Numbered from the stretch's first letter, positions 24,584 through 33,423 are shown. The stretch: DNA of 64,000 nucleotides from Clostridium minihomine (GCF_900240385.1 NZ_OEQH01000001.1:310001-374000); one strand, 5' to 3'. Notes: generated by a model not told the origin, from the letters alone. A program made the numbers and translations.

Positions 24584-25222
24584 ATGAAAATCACTGCAAT
24601 TCCCGGCGGAATGCTGGGGACCAACTGCTATATTCTGACCGACGAAGAAACCGGCTTGTCTGCTGTTATCGATCCCGGCTTTTCGTCCCCCCAGCTGGAC
24701 AGCCTGATTCAGGAGCTGCCCGCACAAAAGGTGGCACTGTGCCTTTTGACCCACGGGCATTTCGACCACATTGACGGAGCGCCCCGCATTAAGGAACTGA
24801 CGGGAGCACCCATCTGCATCCCGAAACCGGACGCCCACTATACGCTTAAAACCAATCTTAGCCCCATGGAAAAAATGTATTCTTCGAAAGACACAGCCTT
24901 TGAGGCAGATCGGTTTTTGGAGGACGGGGAAGTGGTGGAGCTGGGCAGCCTGAAAATCCGGGTGATGTATACTCCGGGCCATACGGCCGGCAGCAGCTGC
25001 CTGATTGTGGAGGATGTGATTTTCAGCGGTGATACGCTAATGCAGGGAACCATTGGCCGCACGGATCTTCCCACTGGGGATATGCGGGCCATGGAACGAT
25101 CCTTAAAGCTTTTAAAGGAATTGCCCGGCGATTATCATGTGCTGCCTGGACACGGCGATGCGACCACTTTAGAAAAAGAACGGCGTTTTAATCCGTTTTT
25201 GAATGACGAGGGATTTTATTAA
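24584..25222 (+). CDS. MBL-fold metallo-hydrolase (glyoxalase II-like)
   Basis: 212 residues. The metal site is complete: THGHFDHIDG (HxHxDH), PGHTAGSS with the third His, FSGDTLMQGTIGRTDLP with the bridging Asp, and the C-terminal LPGHGDATT with the last His. Such short proteins in Firmicutes (YqgX-like) often act as glyoxalase II or thioester hydrolases; the substrate is not certain. AGGAGG lies 6 bases before the chosen ATG, while an ATG two codons earlier overlaps that box. The stop overlaps the hemZ start (TAATG). Confidence 0.92.
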   Translation: MKITAIPGGMLGTNCYILTDEETGLSAVIDPGFSSPQLDSLIQELPAQKVALCLLTHGHFDHIDGAPRIKELTGAPICIPKPDAHYTLKTNLSPMEKMYSSKDTAFEADRFLEDGEVVELGSLKIRVMYTPGHTAGSSCLIVEDVIFSGDTLMQGTIGRTDLPTGDMRAMERSLKLLKELPGDYHVLPGHGDATTLEKERRFNPFLNDEGFY

Positions 25223-26706
25223 TGATTCTGCTGGTTGACGGACACCCGTATCACTATGAAATGGAAAACCTGTGCCGGGTGTTTTTGCCCTATGAAGAAA
25301 TCAAAACTGTATATGAGAAAAAGGCGGATACCCCGGAATCAGAAACCGTTGTATACACCGGAATCGAGCAGCAGGACGGTCAGCTTCGGCTGTCTGTCCG
25401 CCTGCATATGGGCGGACAAATGGAAAAAAGCGAGCAGACGGTTCCTCTTTCAGTGCTGGATGAGGAAAAGGAAGCCGAGCGCCTTTTGGCGGTGATGCTG
25501 TTTGAATTGTTTGCCCAGCGGTGCGGGTACCGTCCCAAGTGGGGGATTTTAACCGGGGTGCGCCCCATTAAGCTTTTGCGCCGTCTGGCGGAGCAGATGG
25601 GGCTGGAGCAGGCCATCCAGCATTTTCAGTCCGGCTTTTTGGTTACGCCCCAGAAAACAAAGCTCAGCGCTATTACTATGGACAATGAGCAGACGATTTT
25701 GTGTCGTTCCCGTGCGGAGTCCTATAGCCTTTATGTGTCCATTCCCTTTTGTCCCACCCGGTGCGCCTACTGTTCCTTTGTGTCCCAGTCGGTGGACAAG
25801 GCGGTGCGGCTGATGCCGGAATATGTGGACTTGCTTTGTAAAGAGCTGATTTGCACCGCACAGGTGGCTGAAGAATTAGGCTTGAATCTGGAATCGGTTT
25901 ACATTGGCGGCGGCACACCCACCACTCTTTCCCCAGAGCAGCTTCGGCAGCTGCTTTCAACCGTTTGCACATATTTTCCGGTGCTTTCCTGCCGGGAATT
26001 TACCGTAGAAGCGGGCCGTCCGGACACGGTAACGCCGGAGCGTTTGCAGGTGCTGAAAGAATTCGGGGTAACGCGAATCAGCATCAATCCCCAAACCATG
26101 AACGACAATGTTCTGGAAAACATAGGCCGGCGGCATACCACCGAACAGACGATTTCTGCCTTCCGGCTGGCTCGCAGTATGGGCTTTGACAATATTAATA
26201 TGGACTTGATTGCGGGGCTGCCCGGTGACACGGTAAGCAGTTACCGGAATACACTAAAACAGGTGCTTTTATTGGATCCGGAGAGTGTGACGGTGCATAC
26301 ATTGGCCTTAAAGCGCTCATCCCGGTTAAATCAATCGGAGCGGGACGGTTTTTCTCCCGATGCCGGCGGGGCTTCTCAAATGCTGGACGAAACTGCAGAA
26401 AAGCTGTTTGCGGCAGGTTTTGAGCCCTATTACCTGTATCGCCAAAGCCGTATGGTAGGCAATCTGGAGAACACCGGCTGGGCGAAGCCCGGCTATTACA
26501 GTGACTATAATGTTTATATTATGGATGAAACCCATACGATTCTGGCCTGCGGTGCAGGCGCTGTGTCTAAAATAAAGGATCCGAATTCCGATACTCTGCG
26601 GCGTATTTTTAACTTTAAATTTCCCTATGAATATGTCAGCAGACATGAGGAAATGATTTTAAGAAAGAAGCAGGTGAAAGAGCTTTATGAACTATTTCGC
26701 GAATAG
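25222..26706 (+). CDS. hemZ: Oxygen-independent coproporphyrinogen dehydrogenase-like radical SAM protein HemZ
   Basis: 494 residues. A HemZ-specific N-terminal region (~170 residues) is followed by the radical-SAM core: IPFCPTRCAYCSF (CxxxCxxC) near residue 177, YIGGGTPTTLSPEQL, and the SAM-binding AGLPGDT segment. The C-terminal HemN-like region has NLENTGWAKPGYYSDYN. It would convert coproporphyrinogen III to protoporphyrinogen IX without oxygen in Bacillus; in strict anaerobes the real substrate is often uncertain. It shares a start/stop with the upstream MBL gene and overlaps the next gene by 20 bases. Confidence 0.92.
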   Translation: MILLVDGHPYHYEMENLCRVFLPYEEIKTVYEKKADTPESETVVYTGIEQQDGQLRLSVRLHMGGQMEKSEQTVPLSVLDEEKEAERLLAVMLFELFAQRCGYRPKWGILTGVRPIKLLRRLAEQMGLEQAIQHFQSGFLVTPQKTKLSAITMDNEQTILCRSRAESYSLYVSIPFCPTRCAYCSFVSQSVDKAVRLMPEYVDLLCKELICTAQVAEELGLNLESVYIGGGTPTTLSPEQLRQLLSTVCTYFPVLSCREFTVEAGRPDTVTPERLQVLKEFGVTRISINPQTMNDNVLENIGRRHTTEQTISAFRLARSMGFDNINMDLIAGLPGDTVSSYRNTLKQVLLLDPESVTVHTLALKRSSRLNQSERDGFSPDAGGASQMLDETAEKLFAAGFEPYYLYRQSRMVGNLENTGWAKPGYYSDYNVYIMDETHTILACGAGAVSKIKDPNSDTLRRIFNFKFPYEYVSRHEEMILRKKQVKELYELFRE

Positions 26707-27679
26707 CTATGTGAAATATGTGGATCATATGGAACAAATCAACGAAGCGGCAAAGACCGATCCCGTCGGCATGGTAGAGCAAATCGAATCTGCTTATCGC
26801 CGGTATTTGAGCTCCATTGCCATGACAATTACGGAAAATCCCGAGCGGTATAAAATCATCTTGCTGGCGGGGCCTTCCAGCAGCGGCAAGACCACCACCA
26901 TGGAAATTTTAAAGGAAATGCTGGAGCGTCAGGGTGTGCGCTGTGCAACCATTTCTCTGGATAATTTTTATCGGGGAGAAAACCAGGCGCCTCTTTTGGA
27001 AAGCGGCGAACGGGATTATGAATCTGTGGATGCGCTGAATCTTCCTGTTTTGGAAGGGTGCCTGTTAGATCTTATCGGCAAGGGGCACTGTGAAATTCCG
27101 GTGTTTGACTTCATGAATCGCCGGCCCTCCAGCCAAACACTGCCGGTGGCTCTGCCGGAAAAGGGAGTTGCTATTTTTGAGGGGATTCACGGGCTGAACC
27201 CCCGTGTCAGCGCCCATCTGCCGAAAGATCGTCTTTTAAAGCTTTATATCAGTGTGAAGCAGGATATTAAAGACAGTGCGGGGGTTGTGCTGTCTCACAA
27301 TGATCTGCGTTTTGTTCGCCGTGTGGTTCGTGATTACAGCTTTCGCGGAACCGGGCCGGAGCGCACCTTCGATATGTGGAAGAATGTGCTGGACGGCGAA
27401 AACAAATACATTCGTCCTTTTAAAAGCGTCAGCAATATTACCATCAACTCCATTCATATGTATGAGCCTTGTGTTCTGCGCGGAAAAGCGATTCCCCTGC
27501 TCCGGCAGATTCCGCCCGAAAGCCCCCATTACAATTATGCCTGCTGGCTGATTTCACAGCTCGAGCGTTTTGTTCCCATGGAAGAAACACTGGTTCCCCA
27601 CAATTCAATTTTGCGTGAATTTGTGGGCGGCAGTGTTTACCACGAGGAAATGGATCCACTGGAAGAAGAGTATAAATAA
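26687..27679 (+). CDS. Uridine-kinase-like nucleoside kinase (PRK/UDK family)
   Basis: 330 residues. A short N-terminal region is followed by a P-loop kinase: LLAGPSSSGKTTTMEIL (Walker A), TISLDNFYRGE (substrate-side Asp), FDFMNRRP, and GVAIFEGIHGLNP. The C-terminal SVSNITINSIHMYEP segment is typical of clostridial uridine kinase relatives. It would phosphorylate uridine or a related nucleoside using ATP or GTP. The TGS domain often fused to this family is absent. It begins inside the end of hemZ and closes the recJ-rel-MBL-hemZ-kinase cluster. Confidence 0.88.
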   Translation: MNYFANSYVKYVDHMEQINEAAKTDPVGMVEQIESAYRRYLSSIAMTITENPERYKIILLAGPSSSGKTTTMEILKEMLERQGVRCATISLDNFYRGENQAPLLESGERDYESVDALNLPVLEGCLLDLIGKGHCEIPVFDFMNRRPSSQTLPVALPEKGVAIFEGIHGLNPRVSAHLPKDRLLKLYISVKQDIKDSAGVVLSHNDLRFVRRVVRDYSFRGTGPERTFDMWKNVLDGENKYIRPFKSVSNITINSIHMYEPCVLRGKAIPLLRQIPPESPHYNYACWLISQLERFVPMEETLVPHNSILREFVGGSVYHEEMDPLEEEYK

Positions 27680-27706
27680 TTTATAATTTGTTCATGGGTC
27701 ATATTC

Positions 27707-27736
27707 TTGCATTGTTTGATAAATTAATGGTATAAT
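27707..27736 (+). promoter_or_regulatory. Promoter of the small helical protein gene
   Basis: TTGCAT, 18-base spacer, perfect TATAAT, 34 bases before the start codon. Confidence 0.72.
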
Positions 27737-27770
27737 TTAAGAAACTAACTACCGAAGGAGCGTGTCTACG

Positions 27771-28058
27771 ATGGGCCTTTTTGAAGATGTTGTCATTAAT
27801 GCAAAGACGGCAGCGAATGCTGTTGGAAAAAAAGCAGGCCAGCTTGTTGATGTGTCCAAACTGAAAATCAGTGCGGCTGAGCTGAATATCGAAATCAACA
27901 AAAAGTACGAAGCTTTGGGTAAAGCGGTTTATGATGCCAAAAAAGCAGACAGCGATCCGGCGGATTTGGTGGCGGAGGCAATGGTAGCCATTGATGAACT
28001 GCAAGAGCAGCTTGATGCGCTTAACGAACAGATCAAAGACGCTTCCACCCAGTTGTAA
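27771..28058 (+). CDS. Small helical (coiled-coil) protein, unrecognised
   Basis: 95 residues, almost entirely alpha-helical with heptad-like spacing (GLFEDVVINAKTAANAVGKKAG, then LDALNEQIKDASTQ at the end). The pattern of a short amphipathic N-terminus and long helix resembles small phasin- or YtxH-like cytoplasmic proteins, but I cannot name it. AAGGAG stands 10 bases before the ATG. It has its own promoter and terminator, so it is probably an abundant single-gene product. Confidence 0.75.
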   Translation: MGLFEDVVINAKTAANAVGKKAGQLVDVSKLKISAAELNIEINKKYEALGKAVYDAKKADSDPADLVAEAMVAIDELQEQLDALNEQIKDASTQL

Positions 28059-28086
28059 TCCGTTTGATTTCTTTTTCGATGATGAA

Positions 28087-28127
28087 AAGCTCGAATCCGG
28101 TTTAAAGCCGGATTCGGGCTTTTTTTG
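28087..28127 (+). terminator. Terminator of the small helical protein gene
   Basis: TCGAATCCGG and CCGGATTCGG arms (AGC/GCT extended) followed by TTTTTTT. Confidence 0.9.
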
Positions 28128-28253
28128 CTTTGGGGGCATTTTGGGGGAGGGGCCTTTCTTTTCTCTCACGTTTTGTGTGGGCATAACCATTCCCGGGGGT
28201 TAATATAATTCATTCATAGGGATGGATTTTGTGAAGGGAATGGATGTGCTGAT

Positions 28254-30002
28254 ATGGGTAAAGCTTCCCCGCGAAAGAGTCAAAGCTTTTTGCATGGCGC
28301 TTTGATTTTAACGGCAAGTATTTTAGTGGTAAAGTTGATTGGTGCGCTGTTTAAGGTGCCGCTTACCTGGATCATTACCGAAGATGGTTTGGGTTATTTT
28401 AATACGGCTTATAATTTCTATGGGCCGATTTACAGTTTGGCCACAGCCGGATTCCCCATTGCGATTTCACGGCTAGTATCTGAAAGTTATACCCGAGGGG
28501 CCTATCGGGATATCCGGCGCATTCATCGAGCCAGCGCCCCCATTTTTGTGGGAACCGGCACGGTTGGATTTGTGCTGATGGTGGCCGGTGCGGCCACCTA
28601 TGCCAAAATTATCGGAAACGAAAACGCCCTTCCTGCGCTGTACGCGCTGGCTCCGGCGATTTTATTCAGCTGTTTAACCGCCATTTATCGGGGATACTAT
28701 GAAGGGCTGCGCAACATGTATCCCACTGCCATATCTGAGATTATTGAAGCGTTGTGCAAACTGGTGGTTGGCCTGACAGGCGCCTGTTTGATCTTAAATT
28801 ACGGAATGAAGGAATACGAAAGTCTGGGAACTGTATTCGGCATAGCTGTTGCTTCTCGGGATTATGCCCGAAGCGCCATTTTGCCCTATGCTGCCGCAGG
28901 GGCGATTTTTGGCGTTACCGTGGGTTCTCTTTTCAGCTTTGTATTTTTGTTTTTGCGCCATAAAGTGGTGGGCGATGGAATCACGAAAGAAAATCTGAAG
29001 AATTCGCCGCCGCCCCGCACTATGCGCAAAACCGTTTCGCGGCTGGTTAAAACGGCGATTCCCATCGGTGTGGGAGCAATGGCAGTCAATGTGGCAGCCA
29101 TGGTGGATACCACCTTTTTGCAAACACGAATTCATAAGGTAATGGAGAAAGAACCAGAGGTATTACTTTCCATGTATCAGGGAATGATACCACAGATAAA
29201 CATCGAAACAGACACGGTCCCTAATTTTCTGTTTGGATGTTTCTCGATGGCTTTGACCCTGTTTATGTTGGTTCCCGCCATTACCCAGGCCTTTGGCATC
29301 AGTGCGCTGCCCAATGTGACAGCCGCCTGGACCAGAGGGGAAAAATCACACCTGAAACGCAGCATAGAAGCAGTTTTGCGTGTGACCGCACTCTTTAGCA
29401 TTCCTGCCGGCATGGGGCTGGCGGTTATGTCTGGCCCGGTGGCGCGGCTTGTGTTCGGTGTGCGCCCCTCGCTGCCCATTACCTCTCGGGTGCTGGTCAT
29501 CATGGGGATAGGCGCGATTTTTGCTTCCTTCAGCACACCGGTCAACAGTATGCTGCAGGCAGTGGGTCGGGTGGATCTGCCGGTAAAACTGCTGGCGGTG
29601 GGGCTGACCATTAAAGTAACCCTTAATTATTATTTGGTGGGAATCCCTCAAATCAATGTACTGGGAGCCGGTGCGGGCACGGTTGTCTGTTATTTGTTTC
29701 TGACAGTAGCGGCGCTGTTCTGCCTTTGCAAACAAACCAAAATTGTCCCTGATTTTCTGTCGATTTTCGGAAAACCCCTGTTGGCGTCTATTCTGTGCTG
29801 TACCGCTGCCTGGGCGTTGTACGGCCTGCTTTCCCGAACCATTTCAGAGAACCTTTCCACCGTTTGCGCCGTGGCTGGTGCAATGCTGGTGTATGCGCTT
29901 TCTTTGCTGTGTTTGCGGGCAATTTGCCGCGATGATATTTTGATGCTGCCTAAGGGGCAAAAAATTGCAAAAATACTTGAAAAACATGGCTGGATAGGGT
30001 AA
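28254..30002 (+). CDS. Polysaccharide/lipid II flippase of the MATE-like MOP superfamily (SpoVB/YabM type)
   Basis: 582 residues with about 14 membrane segments. It starts FLHGALILTASILVVKLIGALFKVPL and contains the family marks GLGYFNTAYNFYGPIYSLATAGFPIAISRLVSE and FVGTGTVG. In Bacillus, the homologue at this place (yabM) precedes yabN (mazG); SpoVB acts in spore cortex synthesis. The same order with mazG and the yab genes here supports a YabM/SpoVB role, probably moving lipid-linked peptidoglycan precursors during growth or sporulation. The exact substrate cannot be read. Confidence 0.9.
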   Translation: MGKASPRKSQSFLHGALILTASILVVKLIGALFKVPLTWIITEDGLGYFNTAYNFYGPIYSLATAGFPIAISRLVSESYTRGAYRDIRRIHRASAPIFVGTGTVGFVLMVAGAATYAKIIGNENALPALYALAPAILFSCLTAIYRGYYEGLRNMYPTAISEIIEALCKLVVGLTGACLILNYGMKEYESLGTVFGIAVASRDYARSAILPYAAAGAIFGVTVGSLFSFVFLFLRHKVVGDGITKENLKNSPPPRTMRKTVSRLVKTAIPIGVGAMAVNVAAMVDTTFLQTRIHKVMEKEPEVLLSMYQGMIPQINIETDTVPNFLFGCFSMALTLFMLVPAITQAFGISALPNVTAAWTRGEKSHLKRSIEAVLRVTALFSIPAGMGLAVMSGPVARLVFGVRPSLPITSRVLVIMGIGAIFASFSTPVNSMLQAVGRVDLPVKLLAVGLTIKVTLNYYLVGIPQINVLGAGAGTVVCYLFLTVAALFCLCKQTKIVPDFLSIFGKPLLASILCCTAAWALYGLLSRTISENLSTVCAVAGAMLVYALSLLCLRAICRDDILMLPKGQKIAKILEKHGWIG

Positions 30003-30051
30003 TATAGTACTAGTTTTCGCCGGATATATTCCAGGAAAGGACCTGTAGAGG

Positions 30052-30876
30052 TTGGATTTTGAAAGAAAAGAAAAATATACGATTCAGGATCTGCTTCAAA
30101 TCGTGAATATTCTGCGTTCCCCGGGCGGTTGCCCTTGGGATCGGGAACAAACCCACCGGAGCATTCGGGCCTGTCTGATAGAAGAAACCTATGAGGCAAT
30201 CGAGGCCATTGACACCGGGAACGTGGAATTGCTAAAAGAAGAGCTTGGGGATGTACTGCTTCAGGTGGTATTCCATGCGAATCTGGAAGAAGAAGCAGGC
30301 AGGTTTGATTTTGAACAGGTTGCCGACGGCATTTGCAAAAAACTGATCATACGGCATCCGCATGTATTTGGGGATGTTGAGGTTCAAAATTCCGAAGAGG
30401 TACTCAAAAACTGGGACGCGATTAAAAAACGCACCAAGCATCAGTCCACTCAGACACAGGTGCTCGAAAGCGTGTCCCCGGCGTTGCCGGCGCTGATGCG
30501 AAGCGCCAAGGTGCAGCAGAAAGCGGCCAAATCGGGATATGATTTTGCGGATGTCTGGCAGGCATTGCAAAAGGTGGAAGAAGAAACCGCGGAACTGAAG
30601 GAGGCGATCCGGAAGGGCGAGGCTGAAAACTGCCGGCAGGAGGTTGGAGATCTTCTGTTTTCGGTGGTCAATGTGGCCCGACATTTAAAAACAGAGCCGG
30701 AACAGGCGCTGACGGTTTCCTGCAACAAGTTTATCGGGCGGTTTTCCGCTGCGGAAAATTTGGCCCAGGAGCGGGGACAGAAGCTGAGCGCCTTGTCGCC
30801 TGAGGAATTGGACAGGCTTTGGAATGAGGCCAAACAGTGTTACGTTCCCCAGCTGGAAAACCAGACTGAAGAATAA
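30052..30876 (+). CDS. mazG: Nucleoside triphosphate pyrophosphohydrolase MazG
   Basis: 274 residues with two tandem MazG domains. The first has RSPGGCPWDREQTHRS and EETYEAIEAIDTGN ... EELGDVLLQVVFH (the EExxE-EXXD metal site). The second has EEETAELKEAIRKGEAENCRQEVGDLLFSVVNVARH. It hydrolyses non-canonical NTPs to NMP and pyrophosphate. Unlike Bacillus YabN it lacks the N-terminal tetrapyrrole-methylase domain. The start is TTG at 30052 with AAAGG upstream; no ATG is available. It lies 22 bases before hup. Confidence 0.93.
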   Translation: MDFERKEKYTIQDLLQIVNILRSPGGCPWDREQTHRSIRACLIEETYEAIEAIDTGNVELLKEELGDVLLQVVFHANLEEEAGRFDFEQVADGICKKLIIRHPHVFGDVEVQNSEEVLKNWDAIKKRTKHQSTQTQVLESVSPALPALMRSAKVQQKAAKSGYDFADVWQALQKVEEETAELKEAIRKGEAENCRQEVGDLLFSVVNVARHLKTEPEQALTVSCNKFIGRFSAAENLAQERGQKLSALSPEELDRLWNEAKQCYVPQLENQTEE

Positions 30877-30898
30877 AAATTTTGGAGGTAAAAATCTT

Positions 30899-31174
30899 AT
30901 GAACAAAACAGAATTAATTTCTGCGGTGGCGGAGAAAGCTGCTATTTCCAAGAAAGATGCTGATAGCGCAGTAAATGCTATTATTGATGTTATTATTGAA
31001 ACAGTTGCGAAAGAAGAAAAGGTCCAGCTGGTTGGCTTTGGTACTTTTGAAGTTCGCTATCGCAATGAAAGACAGGGCCGTGATCCCAGAACCAATTCTC
31101 CCATCACCATTCCTGCGTCTAAGATTCCGGCGTTCAAGGCCGGTAAGGCGTTTAAGGACGCAACGGATAAATAA
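30899..31174 (+). CDS. hup: DNA-binding protein HU
   Basis: 91 residues: MNKTELISAVAEKAAISKKDADSAV, the beta-arm QLVGFGTFEVRYRNERQGRDPRTNSPITIPASKIPAFKAGKAF, all family typical. HU bends DNA and organises the nucleoid. TTTGGAGG precedes the ATG, and an earlier open frame overlaps the mazG end and is not used. In Bacillus yabN and yabO are adjacent, whereas here hup stands between them. Confidence 0.97.
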   Translation: MNKTELISAVAEKAAISKKDADSAVNAIIDVIIETVAKEEKVQLVGFGTFEVRYRNERQGRDPRTNSPITIPASKIPAFKAGKAFKDATDK

Positions 31175-31256
31175 ATTTTTACCGATGATTAAAGGCTGCG
31201 GACAGGCGTTTTGCGTTTGCCGCGGCCTTTTGTATTATCGAAAGGAGAGCATAGCG

Positions 31257-31499
31257 ATGAGATTGGACAAATACCTGAAAGTTTCCCGCCTGATTAAGCG
31301 GCGCACCATAGCCAACGAAGCCTGTGACGCCGGGCGTGTTACGGTAAACGGCAAAGTGGCCAGAGCTTCTTATGAGGTGAAGGAAGGGGATGTGCTCGAG
31401 CTTACTCTGGGCGCACGCACCCTGAAGGTGAAGGTGGTTCAAATCAGCGAACATACCGCAAAAGGGGACGCATCCCAGCTGTATGAGGTGGTTTCCTAA
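31257..31499 (+). CDS. rqcP: RqcP (YabO/Hsp15-type S4 protein)
   Basis: 80 residues, an isolated S4 RNA-binding domain: MRLDKYLKVSRLIKRRTIANEACDAGRVTVNGKVA, then VKEGDVLELTLG. In Bacillus RqcP binds the 50S subunit with RqcH during poly-alanine tailing of stalled nascent chains. The ATG at 31257 has AAAGGAGAG at the right distance; the long upstream extension in the same frame is the hup shadow. The place before yabP and yabQ matches the Bacillus order. Confidence 0.94.
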   Translation: MRLDKYLKVSRLIKRRTIANEACDAGRVTVNGKVARASYEVKEGDVLELTLGARTLKVKVVQISEHTAKGDASQLYEVVS

Positions 31500-31567
31500 G
31501 CGGCATTTTGAATATGTCCTCTCTGTGGCGCATATAGTGTAATAACTATATTTCAGGGGGGAACGGT

Positions 31568-31858
31568 ATGGCGGAAGAAAAGAAAACAACGAAAACCATC
31601 AAGGCACCGCACAGCCTGATTGTGGATAATCGAAAAGCAGTGACGGCCACCGGTGTGTCCAATGTGGATAGCTTTGACGATCAGACGGTGGTGGCTTATA
31701 CCGACTTAGGGGAACTGGTGATCCGCGGCAAAAATCTGCAAATCGGAAAGCTGAATACGGAAACCGGTGAGTTGACCATTTCGGGGGAAATCTGCTCTAT
31801 GTCTTATACGGACCAAAAGCAAAGCAGCGGCGGAATGTTCTCCAAACTGTTCCGATAG
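31568..31858 (+). CDS. yabP: Sporulation protein YabP
   Basis: 96 residues. The YabP/YqfC fold is seen in APHSLIVDNRKAVTATGVSNVDSFDDQTVVAYTDLGELVIRGKNLQI and LSISGEI-like ...GELTISGEICSMSYTD. The homologue is expressed in the mother cell and needed for sporulation in Bacillus. AGGGGGG stands before the ATG. It is immediately followed by yabQ. Together with spmAB it shows the organism can sporulate, or recently could. Confidence 0.94.
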   Translation: MAEEKKTTKTIKAPHSLIVDNRKAVTATGVSNVDSFDDQTVVAYTDLGELVIRGKNLQIGKLNTETGELTISGEICSMSYTDQKQSSGGMFSKLFR

Positions 31859-31872
31859 CGGGGTGATGTTTT

Positions 31873-32364
31873 TTGGATCTGACTCTGGCGGAGCAAGGCC
31901 AGGGCTTTTTATACGCCTTGGCCACCGGTTTTGCATTGGGCGCATTTTATGATATTTTTCGTATCTGGCGGGTGTTTGTCCGCAGCGAAAAACGTCAGGT
32001 GATTTGCCAGGATATCTTTTTCTGCTTTATCGCGGCGGTTGCCAGCTTTCTTTTGGCTTTGGCAATTAATTGGGGAGAAATCCGCTTTTATTTGCTGGCG
32101 GGAGAAGGCATCGGCCTGTGCGCTTATTTTCTGACGTTGGGTGAGGTTACGTTGTGCCTGTCCCGTTGGATTTTGCGTCTGCTTGCCGCGCTGAAACGGT
32201 TTTTCATGCGCTGGGTTATGCGTCCCATAAAATGGCTGGCCCGCAAGATCTGGCATGTAGGGAAGGCAATTGGCCAAAAAATGGGAAGAACCGTGAAAAA
32301 TACCGTAAAAAATAAGAATAAAAGCAAAAAACAGCTTGAAACCACCCCTCCCGATAGTGTATAA
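31873..32364 (+). CDS. yabQ: Sporulation protein YabQ
   Basis: 163 residues with four hydrophobic segments (GFLYALATGFALGAFYDIFRIWR; ICQDIFFCFIAAVASFLLALAI; FYLLAGEGIGLCAYFLTLGEV; then an amphipathic region) and a very basic tail (VGKAIGQKMGRTVKNTVKNKNKSKK). Family typical start DLTLAEQGQGF. The start is TTG, with GGGGTGA upstream and no ATG in reach. In Bacillus it is a mother-cell protein needed for cortex formation. The gene follows yabP by 14 bases. Confidence 0.9.
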   Translation: MDLTLAEQGQGFLYALATGFALGAFYDIFRIWRVFVRSEKRQVICQDIFFCFIAAVASFLLALAINWGEIRFYLLAGEGIGLCAYFLTLGEVTLCLSRWILRLLAALKRFFMRWVMRPIKWLARKIWHVGKAIGQKMGRTVKNTVKNKNKSKKQLETTPPDSV

Positions 32365-32431
32365 TCAACTATATAGATTCTGAATGCTGCCAAAAGATGT
32401 GGGGCTGCGGAAGGGAGAGCGGTTTGGTTTT

Positions 32432-32734
32432 ATGAAAGTTTTGAAAACCAAAAAGCAAAAAAAGAGTTTTTTGCTTCGATTTGCCATTTTTTCCTTTGCG
32501 GCTTACATTACAGTTGCTTTGATTAATCAGCAGATTCAAATCAGCGAAAAAAAGCGGCAGCTGGAAGAATTAAAACAGCAGATTCAAATTCAAGAAATCA
32601 AGAACGAGGACTTAAAACATAGTTTGGCGTCGGGTGACACCGTAGATGAAGAGTATATAGAGCGTGTTGCGCGAGAAGGCTTGGATTACGCGAAGCCCGG
32701 CGAACGTGTTTTTGTTAATATTGCGGGTAATTAA
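32432..32734 (+). CDS. divIC: Septum formation initiator family protein (DivIC/FtsB-like)
   Basis: 100 residues: a short basic cytoplasmic tail (KVLKTKKQKKSF), one membrane helix (LLRFAIFSFAAYITVALINQQI), then a coiled coil (EKKRQLEELKQQIQIQEIKNEDLKHSL) and the conserved VDEEYIERVAREGLDYAKPGERVFVNI segment. It links divisome proteins FtsL and DivIB. I choose ATG 32432; the upstream ATG 32384 has no ribosome site, though GGAAGGGAG here is far (14 bases). Position between yabQ and the S1 gene matches Bacillus divIC. Confidence 0.9.
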   Translation: MKVLKTKKQKKSFLLRFAIFSFAAYITVALINQQIQISEKKRQLEELKQQIQIQEIKNEDLKHSLASGDTVDEEYIERVAREGLDYAKPGERVFVNIAGN

Positions 32735-32770
32735 ACGGCTCTAAAATTAAGAGGAGGATATTTTTACTGT

Positions 32771-33295
32771 ATGCAACTTGAGGTAGGAACGATTCTTGAG
32801 GGGAAGGTCACGGGGATCACAAAGTTTGGTGCTTTTGTGGAACTTCCTGAGGGCAAAACCGGAATGGTGCATATTTCGGAGGTAGCCCCAACCTTTGTCA
32901 AGGAAATCCGCGATTATGTTACGGAAAATCAGATGGTCAAGGTTAAGGTGCTTAGCATTAGTGATGACGGCAAGGTAAGCCTTTCTATGAAAAAGGCCGT
33001 TCCGCCCCCGCCACGGGAAGGCGGTTCACCTGCGCGGTATCCTTCGCGCCCCGCCGGAGGCCCGCGTTTTGCTGGTGGCCCGCGTTCTGCGGGGGGGCCA
33101 CGTCCTGCCGGCAACCCACGCCCTGCACGGCCGGGTAATTACGAGTGGCAGGCCAGCAGAAAACCGGAGGCTGCCAGTTTTGAAGAGATGATGTCCCGGT
33201 TTAAGCAGTCCAGCGATGAAAAAATGTCCGACCTCAAAAGGTGCATTGATTCCAAACGCGGCGGCTTTACGAAGCACGGCGGCCCATCTAAATAA
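32771..33295 (+). CDS. S1 domain RNA-binding protein (YabR-like) with a RxAGGP repeat
   Basis: 174 residues. Residues 1-75 form an S1 domain (EVGTILEGKVTGITKFGAFVELPEGKTGMVHISEVA, then VKVLSISDDGKVSLSMK). Residues 93-122 are a low-complexity linker of tandem R-x-A-G-G-P hexapeptides (RPAGGP, RFAGGP, RSAGGP, RPAGNP, RPARPG). A short helical tail (FEEMMSRFKQSSDEKMSDLKRCIDSKRGG) follows. In Bacillus yabR also follows divIC. RNA binding, perhaps on ribosomes, is the likely role. GAGGAGG precedes the ATG. Confidence 0.92.
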   Translation: MQLEVGTILEGKVTGITKFGAFVELPEGKTGMVHISEVAPTFVKEIRDYVTENQMVKVKVLSISDDGKVSLSMKKAVPPPPREGGSPARYPSRPAGGPRFAGGPRSAGGPRPAGNPRPARPGNYEWQASRKPEAASFEEMMSRFKQSSDEKMSDLKRCIDSKRGGFTKHGGPSK

Positions 33296-33299
33296 AGCA

Positions 33300-33329
33300 G
33301 GCGGAGTGGATACACTCCGCTTTTCTTTT
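33300..33329 (+). terminator. Terminator of the yab block
   Basis: GGCGGAGTG / CACTCCGC arms with a GATA loop, then TTTTCTTTTG. Confidence 0.85.
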
Positions 33330-33423
33330 GTTGTTTTATTGTTGATATGGCAACGTCAAAGGAACATATGCAAATGCCATTCAGGCTCGCGGAGTTATGG
33401 CTCCGCTTTTTCGGAGGGAATAT

